A stretch of 54,401 nucleotides of DNA from Bacteroides sp. (GTDB lineage Bacteria > Bacteroidota > Bacteroidia > Bacteroidales > Muribaculaceae): the NCBI GenBank assembly GCA_014801535.1, contig JAAVEA010000003.1, positions 1-54,401 on the forward strand, written 5' to 3'. The position numbers were made by a program, and so were the translations under genes. Below, in pieces: positions 26,594 through 34,111 of the stretch. Below the pieces are notes generated by a model that saw nothing but the letters and a program-made list of their open reading frames with translations, ran no database searches and had not been told where the DNA came from. Positions within the stretch are counted from its first letter, which is position 1. Each line of letters starts with the position of its first letter.

Positions 26594-27453
26594 ATTTCAC
26601 CTCCTTTATCAAGCCCCATATCATGAAGAATGAAACGCGCCACGGCATCATCCGTATTTCTGCCTGTCACCACATCGGCTATCCTCTTCACCTCTTCCAG
26701 CCCGTTTTCCATCGCCACACCAACATCGGCAAGCTCAAGCATCGGGATATCATTGATATTATCTCCGAAAGTGACAATTCTCGTCGCTCCCACTCTGGAG
26801 GCAAGCTCACGTATGGCGATCGCTTTTGTGCTTTGCGGAGAAAAGGCCTCGAGAATACCGATTTCCGGACCATAGAAGTCATGATATTTCTGCACGCGTA
26901 CATTCTCCACCTCAGAAGTCAACCTGAACACAGCCTCTGTCCTGGCATCGGGTTGCATACCATAAAAAAGCACCGTGTCGCCAAGATAATCAGGCAACTC
27001 GGAATTTCCGTCAGAAGGTATATGAAGTATTTTTGCGAAATTGTGACTGCGCTCTTCAATAAAGGTGCGTTCTATGTCCGATAGAGAACCCAGATGATAT
27101 ATGTGTATCTTTTCATCGCGAAGCGTATAAAGGAATGTGGGATAATGCGTTTCCCGGTATATTTTCACAAGCTCCTTTACAGCCTTGTCATCCATATATT
27201 TCACGCACGAATAAGTGCGATCATCCTTGTTCCAGAGTGCGGTCCCGGTCATCACCACAGCCGGCAGGCGCAGGTCGAGTTTTTCAATTATCGATGCCAC
27301 AGTGGCCGGTGTGCGCGCTGTGGCGATAGTGAAGAGGGCTCCTTTTGATATAGCCTCGTTAAGCATGGAAATAGTGCGCTCGGAAAGACGGGCATCCGGC
27401 TGCAGAAGCGTGCCGTCGAGATCACTCACATATAATGTCTTCCCTTTTTCCAT
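26590..27453 (-). CDS. HAD-superfamily Cof-type phosphatase
   Basis: A 287-residue Cof-type (class IIB) haloacid dehalogenase hydrolase, expected to remove phosphate from sugar phosphates, nucleotides or cofactors in the cytoplasm. Motif I is DLDGTLL (nucleophile Asp near residue 11), motif II lies in TIATARTPA, and motif IV is VTFGDNINDIPML. A cap domain lies between about 90 and 190. The gene starts six bases after the DUF4834 stop and overlaps the histidine kinase start. Substrate cannot be read from sequence. Confidence 0.92.
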   Translation of the reverse strand: MEKGKTLYVSDLDGTLLQPDARLSERTISMLNEAISKGALFTIATARTPATVASIIEKLDLRLPAVVMTGTALWNKDDRTYSCVKYMDDKAVKELVKIYRETHYPTFLYTLRDEKIHIYHLGSLSDIERTFIEERSHNFAKILHIPSDGNSELPDYLGDTVLFYGMQPDARTEAVFRLTSEVENVRVQKYHDFYGPEIGILEAFSPQSTKAIAIRELASRVGATRIVTFGDNINDIPMLELADVGVAMENGLEEVKRIADVVTGRNTDDAVARFILHDMGLDKGGEI

Positions 27454-27459
27454 AACTCA

Positions 27460-27888
27460 TCATTTTATTATTACGAACTCGGCGTCAGACACCTGCTCCT
27501 CCATCTTAATTTTCATTCTTCCAGAATCAGAATCCTGTTCGAATCTTATATCAGCGGAATACTCCCTGATCTCAATATATTCCACATCTTCGGCATATAG
27601 CCTCATCATGCGTATGTCTTCTGCCGGATTCCCGACATTATGATTGCGGCCTCTGCTTCGGAATCCATATCTGTGGTTAGCGCTCCTGTCTTCCTGACGG
27701 GCGGTGTCGCGTTCTTCGCGGGCCTGAGCCTTACGCGCCTTCTTCTCCTCGGCACGTGTAGGCATTCCCATCATGCGACGCATATTGTCTTCCATCTTAC
27801 CCATGGCATATCGCTTGATCAACCGTCCGATATATGGGAAGATCAAAGGTAAGAGAAGTATTATCAAGACTGCTATAAAGAATCCCAT
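27460..27888 (-). CDS. DUF4834-type small membrane protein
   Basis: A 142-residue protein with one N-terminal hydrophobic helix (FFIAVLIILLLPLIFPYIG) and a highly charged Arg/Glu-rich cytoplasmic tail (about 45-80), ending in a short acidic/beta segment. It resembles the Bacteroidetes family DUF4834, of unknown function. It is sandwiched between pssA and the HAD gene on the same strand, so it is likely co-expressed with phospholipid synthesis genes. Confidence 0.75.
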   Translation of the reverse strand: MGFFIAVLIILLLPLIFPYIGRLIKRYAMGKMEDNMRRMMGMPTRAEEKKARKAQAREERDTARQEDRSANHRYGFRSRGRNHNVGNPAEDIRMMRLYAEDVEYIEIREYSADIRFEQDSDSGRMKIKMEEQVSDAEFVIIK

Positions 27889-27964
27889 CTATTCTATCCT
27901 TTTTATATTTTACCTGTCACTAAGGTATTTATGCATTCTCTCGCCAATAAAACACAGGCCAAGA

Positions 27965-28678
27965 TCATTTTTTTGAACCATCAAATATTCCGTAAGCCAC
28001 ATATACTATTATAAGCCACATCAAGCCTTCTACACCCATGCAGAAAATAAGCCCTATGGCTGTAAGGATCAGGATCCAACGGAATTCATTCCCTTTCCAT
28101 CCCCAAGTCTTGAATTTGAGAGAGAAAAGTCTTAACGGACTTACCATTAGCCAGCTTTCCAGCAGAACAGCTGTCACGAAAATCCAAGGTGTCGACAATA
28201 AGGTTGAACCCGAATATACTATAGATGTATAACCGATCCAGAACAATGCATTAGCGGGGATAGGGAGACCGATAAAATTTTCTGTCTGACGGGTGTCAAC
28301 ATTAAATCGTGCCAAGCGCAATGCTCCAGCCACGGGAATAATCAGCGCAAGCCATTTCATCCATTCCGCACCGTTAAGCTCCATACAGGTATACACGGCC
28401 AGCGCAGGCGCCACTCCAAAACTGACAAGATCGCTCAACGAATCCAACTCCTTACCCATCTCTGAATAAGCATGGAGAAGACGTGCGGAAAATCCATCGA
28501 GAAAATCTGCCACTGCGGCTATGCCTATAAAAATATAGCCCCATTCATAACCTTTAAGTCCCCAGAGCGATGATTCTCCTTGTATGGAGCAAACTATCGA
28601 CAGCAAGCCCGCAAGAATATTCATGCAGGTGATGCAGTTTGGGATATTTCTTCTTATTACATTCAAAATATAATTCAT
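27965..28678 (-). CDS. pssA: CDP-diacylglycerol-serine O-phosphatidyltransferase
   Basis: A 237-residue integral membrane enzyme that makes phosphatidylserine from CDP-diacylglycerol and serine. The CDP-alcohol phosphotransferase signature DGxxAR-x8-GxxxDxxxD is complete: DGFSAR, then G with KELDSLSD. Several hydrophobic spans follow. ATG at 28678 overlaps the stop of the decarboxylase gene by four bases, so the two consecutive steps to phosphatidylethanolamine are coupled in one transcript. Confidence 0.95.
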   Translation of the reverse strand: MNYILNVIRRNIPNCITCMNILAGLLSIVCSIQGESSLWGLKGYEWGYIFIGIAAVADFLDGFSARLLHAYSEMGKELDSLSDLVSFGVAPALAVYTCMELNGAEWMKWLALIIPVAGALRLARFNVDTRQTENFIGLPIPANALFWIGYTSIVYSGSTLLSTPWIFVTAVLLESWLMVSPLRLFSLKFKTWGWKGNEFRWILILTAIGLIFCMGVEGLMWLIIVYVAYGIFDGSKK

Positions 28679-29334
28679 TTAAGTATTGCGACAGGAGTCA
28701 GTCCACCACGAGTCAGATCGCCTATCTTCACCAGTATCTCACAATCAACCGGCAGATAAAGGTCGACTCTTGAACCGAATTTTATGAATCCGAGATGTTC
28801 GTCAATCGAAGCCTTATGTCCTTTCCGGGCGTAAGTTACGATTCTGCGCGCCATCGCACCGGCTATCTGGCGGACAGTGATACGGTTGCCGTCATCACAA
28901 AGAATCCCGATGGTGCTTCGCTCATTCTCCACACTCGCCTTAGGAAGATAAGCCGAAAGGAAACGTCCGTGGTGATGTTTCACATATTCCACCTTCCCGT
29001 CTACCGGATACCAGTTGGCATGGACATTAAGCGGAGACATAAACACCGACAGCATTATGGCCTCGCTTTTAAGATATTCCCCTTCATACACTCTCTCCAC
29101 AGCTACCACCTTGCCATCGACAGAGCTTACCACGTGGTTCTTTCTCTCTCCGCGATAATGCCGTATAGGGCAGCGGAAGAAATTGAACACGAAAAGATAC
29201 ACTGTCACCGATATCCCTGTGAACAAAGCAGGCAATATATAAGGAGGCAGGAATAGCCATACCGGTATGTTGAGCACTCCCAATACTATAAACAGTAATA
29301 TGAGGATGTTGGTTCCTTCGTGATGTATCTTCAC
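28675..29334 (-). CDS. psd: Phosphatidylserine decarboxylase, short bacterial type
   Basis: A 219-residue membrane-anchored decarboxylase that turns phosphatidylserine into phosphatidylethanolamine. Two hydrophobic segments lie near the N-terminus. The self-cleavage site that generates the pyruvoyl group is visible near the C-terminus as IKFGSRVDL (Gly-Ser). MSPLNVHANWYPVDG is also typical of the family. The start is a GTG at 29334; an in-frame TGA lies upstream with no ATG between. The promoter at 29487-29518 is shared in an interleaved way with the divergent yeiH-like gene. Confidence 0.93.
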   Translation of the reverse strand: MKIHHEGTNILILLFIVLGVLNIPVWLFLPPYILPALFTGISVTVYLFVFNFFRCPIRHYRGERKNHVVSSVDGKVVAVERVYEGEYLKSEAIMLSVFMSPLNVHANWYPVDGKVEYVKHHHGRFLSAYLPKASVENERSTIGILCDDGNRITVRQIAGAMARRIVTYARKGHKASIDEHLGFIKFGSRVDLYLPVDCEILVKIGDLTRGGLTPVAILK

Positions 29335-29482
29335 TTTTTCGTGTCTGTTGATATGTTCTATTCAGAAGCACTTTATTTGCTTCATTTTATTATCTCTCTC
29401 CCCTTCCATTTCCGCAGATGATAGTGGATGCCGAGTTTTTCACGGTTCAAAACATTCTGCCACCGCATCTGATATTGTTTAA

Positions 29483-29514
29483 TTTGCAAATTTAACTTAA
29501 ATGGTTTAAATTTG
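29483..29514 (+). promoter_or_regulatory. Promoter of the yeiH-like operon
   Basis: TTTG (29483), 20 bases, TAAATTTG (29507-29514), with a predicted start near 29520. It overlaps almost completely with the minus-strand psd promoter. Confidence 0.72.
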
Positions 29515-29518
29515 CAAC
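29487..29518 (-). promoter_or_regulatory. Promoter of the psd-pssA operon
   Basis: On the minus strand: GTTG, 20 bases, TAAATTTG (29494-29487), with a predicted start near 29481. The -7 box of this promoter abuts the -33 box of the plus-strand promoter, and the reverse is also true. Confidence 0.68.
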
Positions 29519-29557
29519 GGAGGAGGGGAAACTTTTAAACAAATACGCATTTTTAAG

Positions 29558-30565
29558 ATGACAAATTCTAAAAAATCCTCATTGGCATCGTTGGGACGAC
29601 CTCTCTATTGGATTCTGCTTGTGTTAATGCTCTTCCCTTTTAAAATGATATGGGGAGTTGAGGTCATAGGCGCTCCCACGGCACTGTTCTTGGGTCTTGT
29701 ATTCGCTCTTGTATTCGGCACTCCGTTCCCTGCGTTCAACAAGAAGCTTTCGAAATATCTTCTTCAGGCATCGGTGGTGGGTCTCGGATTCGGAATGAAT
29801 CTTCAGCAGAGTCTGAAATCGGGTGCCGACGGGATGCTTTTCACCGTGATTTCTGTAGTTGTGGTAATGGTGGCCGGCGTATGGCTTGGCAAAGTGATGA
29901 AAATTGAAGAGAAAGCTTCTTATCTCATATCTTCCGGTACCGCTATCTGCGGCGGGTCGGCTATAGCCGCAGTGGGAGGTGTGCTTAAAGCCAATGAGAA
30001 AAGTATGGCTGTATCTCTCGGCGTGATATTTATTCTCAATGCCATAGCACTCTTTATCTTCCCTCCCTTGGGTCACCTTTTCCATATGAGCGACGCCCAG
30101 TTCGGAACATGGGCCGCCATCGCCATCCACGATACAAGTTCTGTTGTGGGCGCCGGCGCCGCCTACAGTCCGGAAGCTTGTGAGCTCGCCACTTTGATAA
30201 AGTGTACCCGTGCCTTATGGATAATACCCCTTGCATTCTTCACCATGTGGTATTTCCGCAAAGACATCAAGGGAGGTGAAGGGAAAGCTAAGGTTTCCAT
30301 ACCTTGGTTTATCCTTCTGTTTGTTGTTGCAATGATCATCAACACTTACACACCTTCCTCCTTGCTTCTGCTCAAAGATACAATCTACCCGGGCATCGTT
30401 GCCATAGCCAAGCAAGCGCTTATAGCCGTGCTTTTCGCCATTGGAGCAAGCCTTAGCCTTAAAGTTATTAAGGAGGTAGGGGCAAAACCGCTTATTCAGG
30501 CTATCCTTCTCTGGATCATCATAGGTGTGTCTTCGCTGTTTGTTTGTCTTTACACGATTGAGTGA
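29558..30565 (+). CDS. YeiH/UPF0324-family membrane transporter (putative sulfate exporter)
   Basis: A 335-residue membrane protein with about ten hydrophobic spans. Family signatures include SSGTAICGGSAIAAVGGVLKA and the conserved HDTSSVVGAGAAYS. YeiH relatives are annotated as putative sulfate exporters, mostly from genetic or similarity evidence, so the substrate should be treated as open. The stop codon overlaps the start of the epimerase gene (TGATG), so they form an operon. Confidence 0.9.
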   Translation: MTNSKKSSLASLGRPLYWILLVLMLFPFKMIWGVEVIGAPTALFLGLVFALVFGTPFPAFNKKLSKYLLQASVVGLGFGMNLQQSLKSGADGMLFTVISVVVVMVAGVWLGKVMKIEEKASYLISSGTAICGGSAIAAVGGVLKANEKSMAVSLGVIFILNAIALFIFPPLGHLFHMSDAQFGTWAAIAIHDTSSVVGAGAAYSPEACELATLIKCTRALWIIPLAFFTMWYFRKDIKGGEGKAKVSIPWFILLFVVAMIINTYTPSSLLLLKDTIYPGIVAIAKQALIAVLFAIGASLSLKVIKEVGAKPLIQAILLWIIIGVSSLFVCLYTIE

Positions 30566-32022
30566 TGAGAATATTTCTGACCGGTGCTACCGGTACAATG
30601 GGATTTGCCACACTGGAATCATTGCTGCAACTCTCCAATAAACCTGAAATAACTCTTCTCGCTCGCGATTCGAAAAAGAACAGGAAGAAACTTGCTCCCT
30701 ACTTGAATCTATCTCGAATCAGAATGATATGGGGTGATCTCCGCGACCCCAAGGCTGTGAAGAAGGGTGTGGACGGTGCTGATATTGTGCTTCATGTCGG
30801 TGGACTCGTTTCCCCTAAAGCAGATTATTTCCCTGAACTCACACTGGATGTGAATATCAAGGGGATGCAGAATATCATCGATTCAGCACTTGTTCAACCG
30901 GAATCAAGACAGCCTGAGCTGGTGTATATAGGGTCAGTATCGCAATACGGGCCAAGGGAGACACCCCGGCATTGGTGCCGCACAGGCGACCCGATGGTGC
31001 CGGCGGATCATGATATGTATGCTCTCTCTAAAATTAAGGCCGAACGCATACTCGCTGAGTCCGGATTGAAGAGATGGGTATCACTCCGTCAGACGGGTAT
31101 ATTGTATCCTGCACTACTCTTCAACGGCACAGACCCGATCACTTTTCACGTGCCATTGGCCGGTGTGCTGGAATGGACCACAGTGGAGGAGTCGGCAAAG
31201 CTTCTTGCAAATTTGTGCAAGAAATTTGAGGAGCGCGAACTGCCGAAAGATTTCTGGCGACGTTTCTATAACATTGGCTCCGGCGAGGCATTTCGACTTA
31301 CCAATTATCAGTTTGAGCAACAGCTTCTGAAAGCCCTCTCCTGCCCTGCTCCCGAGAAAATTTTTGAGACAAACTGGTTTGCCTCACGCAATTTCCATGG
31401 TGCATGGTTCTCCGATTCCGACCTCTTGGAGAAGATGGTTCCTTTCCGCGCAAACACCACTCCTGAAGATTACTTCCGGTTCATGGCCTCTCAGCTCCCC
31501 CCCTACTTCAAACTGGCCGGGATTGTTCCTGCTCCGCTAATCAAATGGGGTATGAAACAGATTGCGAAAAAGAAAGGGTTAGGAACGTTGGGATGGTTCC
31601 GCGATGGTAATGAAGAGAAGATTCGTTCTTATTTCAAAAGCCGGCAGCATTACGCCAACATACCGGATTGGAATCAATTCCCGCTTGACCCACCATCGAT
31701 GGAAGCAACATATCTCTCCCACGGTTATGATGAATCAAAACCGTTGTCGGAGCTGAATATTGATGATATGAAGAAGGCAGCTGAATTCCGTGGCGGCAGA
31801 TGTAGGTCGGAGGAAATGGCACCCGGCGACCTTTACACCCCCCTCGAATGGGAATGTGCCTTCGGCCATAGGTTCAAGGCTTCCCCGGCAACTGTGCTGT
31901 TAGGAGGCCACTGGTGCGACGAATGTCTATCAGATTCTTCCAACTATCCCCGCGAAGCGGCCCGCAATCCCTTCATGGCCCAGGCCTGGCTTTCCACCCA
32001 TGGAGAAGATGAGATTTGCTGA
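30565..32022 (+). CDS. NAD(P)-dependent epimerase/dehydratase with C-terminal zinc-ribbon-like domain
   Basis: A 485-residue protein starting at ATG 30565; a GTG one codon earlier is less likely. The N-terminal part (about 1-330) is an extended short-chain dehydrogenase: Rossmann motif TGATGTMG, then YALSKIKAE with the Tyr-x3-Lys pair. It should act on a nucleotide sugar, steroid-like or lipid substrate. A middle region follows (about 330-420). The last 60 residues carry WECAFGHRF and HWCDEC (Cys431, His435, Cys451, Cys454), a pattern I associate with the small zinc-ribbon repeats usually found in DNA-processing or phage proteins. This pairing is unusual. It overlaps the yeiH-like gene and is followed by two hairpins. 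Confidence 0.8.
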   Translation: MRIFLTGATGTMGFATLESLLQLSNKPEITLLARDSKKNRKKLAPYLNLSRIRMIWGDLRDPKAVKKGVDGADIVLHVGGLVSPKADYFPELTLDVNIKGMQNIIDSALVQPESRQPELVYIGSVSQYGPRETPRHWCRTGDPMVPADHDMYALSKIKAERILAESGLKRWVSLRQTGILYPALLFNGTDPITFHVPLAGVLEWTTVEESAKLLANLCKKFEERELPKDFWRRFYNIGSGEAFRLTNYQFEQQLLKALSCPAPEKIFETNWFASRNFHGAWFSDSDLLEKMVPFRANTTPEDYFRFMASQLPPYFKLAGIVPAPLIKWGMKQIAKKKGLGTLGWFRDGNEEKIRSYFKSRQHYANIPDWNQFPLDPPSMEATYLSHGYDESKPLSELNIDDMKKAAEFRGGRCRSEEMAPGDLYTPLEWECAFGHRFKASPATVLLGGHWCDECLSDSSNYPREAARNPFMAQAWLSTHGEDEIC

Positions 32023-32090
32023 AAGTTTCGATTATAAGCGGAAACTTTTATATAAATCACCGAAAGTTTCGATTATAAACGGAAACTTTA
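32021..32090. terminator. Two tandem copies of a small hairpin at a convergent junction
   Basis: AAAGTTTC paired with GAAACTTT occurs at 32022-32048 and again at 32063-32089, within a 30-base unit (GAAAGTTTCGATTATAARCG...) repeated with 41-base spacing. It lies between convergent genes and overlaps both stop codons, so it probably serves as a two-way terminator. Confidence 0.65.
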
Positions 32091-33653
32091 TTTATCGTCT
32101 ATAATCTTCCAATCTTCGATACACCGGGTTTTAGAAGAAAATGCTACCCCAATCTCTACTATTCTGCGGAGATCGGTCTGGTAGGGACGTGCGTATTTCT
32201 TCTCCTTAATTTGTTGCAGTGCATCCTCGGCCGAATGATCATACTTTAATTCAATGATGTAAATATAATCATCAGTCTTTATTGTAATATCTATACTCCC
32301 GTCTGACGTATGCGCTTCTGCCTTGGCCTCCAACCCAATAAGATCTATAAGAAGAAAAAAAGCATTGTGAAAATTATTCTCGTTTTCAATCTTCAATTTA
32401 AAATCAATTCCGGCAAAATAGGCTTGCATGGCCCTCATCGCTTTATCGGGATTACCCAGAATAAAATTAATCACAATCTCATCTACAACCTGATTGGAGG
32501 TGGGATGTTTACAACTTACATAATAAGGAAGCAGAACATTCAGAAAGCCCTTCCTGACTTCATTATTCGGCAAACCGAGCCTTATCCTGCGTATCTTGGG
32601 GTTATAGGATTTTATGGTCAGGTAACCTGTTTGGAACAGCAACGCCAAAGGGTTAGGATTCATTAAATCAAGTCCTTTAAGCTCATCCTCTGTGCAATAT
32701 GAATGGAATGTCTTCTCAAGATTGGCATTGACCCTCTTGAGCGACTCCGCAAGCAACGTCGGAATCCCAGTCTCATTCCAATAATTAGCTATCTCTCTTT
32801 TATCCAAACAATTCAACAGAGACCAAGGATTATATATGTAGGATCCTGTTTTAGTAAAGTTGTACCCATCATAATTACTTTTCAACGCCTCGCAAGTTTC
32901 CCTGAAAGACATTCCTGATTTATCAGCAAGTTCCTCTATCCCTTCATTAAAATTTTCAAAGAGTTCATTCTCTGTTATTCCGCAAATATCGGAAAAATTC
33001 TCATCGAAGGTTATGTCATTAAGGTTATTAAGATCGGAAAATACACTTAGTTTACTGAATCGACTCACACCCGTCAAGAAAACAAGACGAATATGTTGAG
33101 CACTGCTCTTGAAATTAGAATACAGAGACGACAATTCAACCCTGTAATTGTCAAAATTTTCATTATTATTCAGATTTCCCACAAGTGGTTTGTCATATTC
33201 ATCCACCAATATCACCACCTGCAATCCCGTCTTTTCGTGAGCTTTTTTTATTATTGTGGCGAATCTTTGGGAATAGTCCGTATCCTTTACCTCAATATCA
33301 TATTTCTCCTCCCAATTTCGAAAAATCCTGTCAAGAGCCCCCTCAAGCATTCCAAGGTTCTCATAGCGAGATGTATTTAGGTCAAGATGCAAGACAGGAT
33401 ACCGTTCCCACTCCCAATTAATTGAATCCACATATAGACCCTTGAACAATTCCCGCTGCCCTTCAAAAAAATACTGAAGGGTAGATAGGAACAGACTCTT
33501 ACCGAAACGTCGGGGGCGAGCCAAAAAATAATACTGGCTACCTTCATTAACTATCTTTTCTATAAAACGAGTTTTATCCACATACACACAGTCACGCATA
33601 CGCAGGGTCTTGAAATCTTGCTGTCCTATAGGATATTTAATTCTGCTCGCCAT
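32088..33653 (-). CDS. AAA-ATPase-like / PD-(D/E)XK nuclease-like protein
   Basis: A 521-residue protein of the AAA-ATPase-like plus PDDEXK_9 type, abundant in gut Bacteroidales. The start YPIGQQDFKTLRMRDCVYVDKT is typical. A P-loop is seen in FLARPRRFGKSLF, and a Walker B-like VVILVDEYDKPL. The C-terminal domain has a nuclease-like core (GSIDITIKTDDYIYIIELKY: Asp, then Glu-x-Lys). Members are widespread with unknown role; defence or mobile-element links have been suggested but are not shown here. A possible -7 box (TATCTTTG) lies at 33680-33687. It is more A+T-rich than neighbours and may have been acquired. Confidence 0.82.
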   Translation of the reverse strand: MASRIKYPIGQQDFKTLRMRDCVYVDKTRFIEKIVNEGSQYYFLARPRRFGKSLFLSTLQYFFEGQRELFKGLYVDSINWEWERYPVLHLDLNTSRYENLGMLEGALDRIFRNWEEKYDIEVKDTDYSQRFATIIKKAHEKTGLQVVILVDEYDKPLVGNLNNNENFDNYRVELSSLYSNFKSSAQHIRLVFLTGVSRFSKLSVFSDLNNLNDITFDENFSDICGITENELFENFNEGIEELADKSGMSFRETCEALKSNYDGYNFTKTGSYIYNPWSLLNCLDKREIANYWNETGIPTLLAESLKRVNANLEKTFHSYCTEDELKGLDLMNPNPLALLFQTGYLTIKSYNPKIRRIRLGLPNNEVRKGFLNVLLPYYVSCKHPTSNQVVDEIVINFILGNPDKAMRAMQAYFAGIDFKLKIENENNFHNAFFLLIDLIGLEAKAEAHTSDGSIDITIKTDDYIYIIELKYDHSAEDALQQIKEKKYARPYQTDLRRIVEIGVAFSSKTRCIEDWKIIDDK

Positions 33654-33786
33654 AATTCTCTGACTTTTCCATTATTTAGCAAAGATAATAAATTTTTATT
33701 TCCCAGCATTATAATCCTTATGTTTTAAGTTACACGTTTAACTACCCCGAGCATCCGAAAGATTAAAAAAGAAAATCTTATTAAAT

Positions 33787-33818
33787 ATTGGTTTTTCTCG
33801 AAAAAAATAGTAACTTTG
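33787..33818 (+). promoter_or_regulatory. Promoter of tRNA-Pro
   Basis: ATTG, 20 bases, TAACTTTG, ending 17 bases before the mature tRNA. Confidence 0.72.
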
Positions 33819-33835
33819 CAGTCGTAAACAAGATT

Positions 33836-33909
33836 CGGGGTGTAGCACAGTTGGTTAGCGCGCTACGTTCGGGACGTAGAGGTCGGGCGTTCGAGTCGCC
33901 TCACCCCGA
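33836..33909 (+). tRNA. tRNA-Pro (anticodon CGG)
   Basis: A 74-base cloverleaf. The acceptor stem is CGGGGTG with CACCCCG, discriminator A. The anticodon stem is CTACG/CGTAG around loop TTCGGGA (anticodon CGG). The T-arm GGGCG-TTCGAGT-CGCCT is well formed. The D-stem GCAC/GCGC has one A-C mismatch. The 3' CCA is not encoded. Confidence 0.95.
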
Positions 33910-33912
33910 CAG

Positions 33913-33958
33913 AAAAGGCTTGATTTCCATCAGGAGATCAAGCCTTTTCATATTTTTC
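33913..33958 (+). terminator. Terminator of tRNA-Pro
   Basis: AAAAGGCTTGAT (33913-33924) and its exact complement (33937-33948) form a 12-bp stem with a 12-base loop, followed by CATATTTTT. It starts four bases after the tRNA. Confidence 0.8.
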
Positions 33959-34111
33959 ATATCATGGAATAGACAGGAGCACAAAAGATACAGGAGCAAC
34001 CATTAGATTGAATTTTAGCAATTACTGGCTGCGTTTCTATCCCTCCTTCACAAATAGTGAGATGGAAATTTTTAGGTCGCGTCAGCTAATTTATCTTCTT
34101 TCACTCCCGCC

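Noticed and set aside
25355..27453. Complete two-component system
   Set aside because: Only a histidine kinase is present; the adjacent gene is a HAD phosphatase without a receiver domain.
33836..33909. tRNA-Pro as an integration site for an island
   Set aside because: No integrase and no direct repeat of the tRNA 3' end were seen on either side, although the AAA/PD-(D/E)XK gene is adjacent.
33788..34006. 72-codon frame covering the tRNA
   Set aside because: It consists mostly of tRNA-Pro and its terminator.
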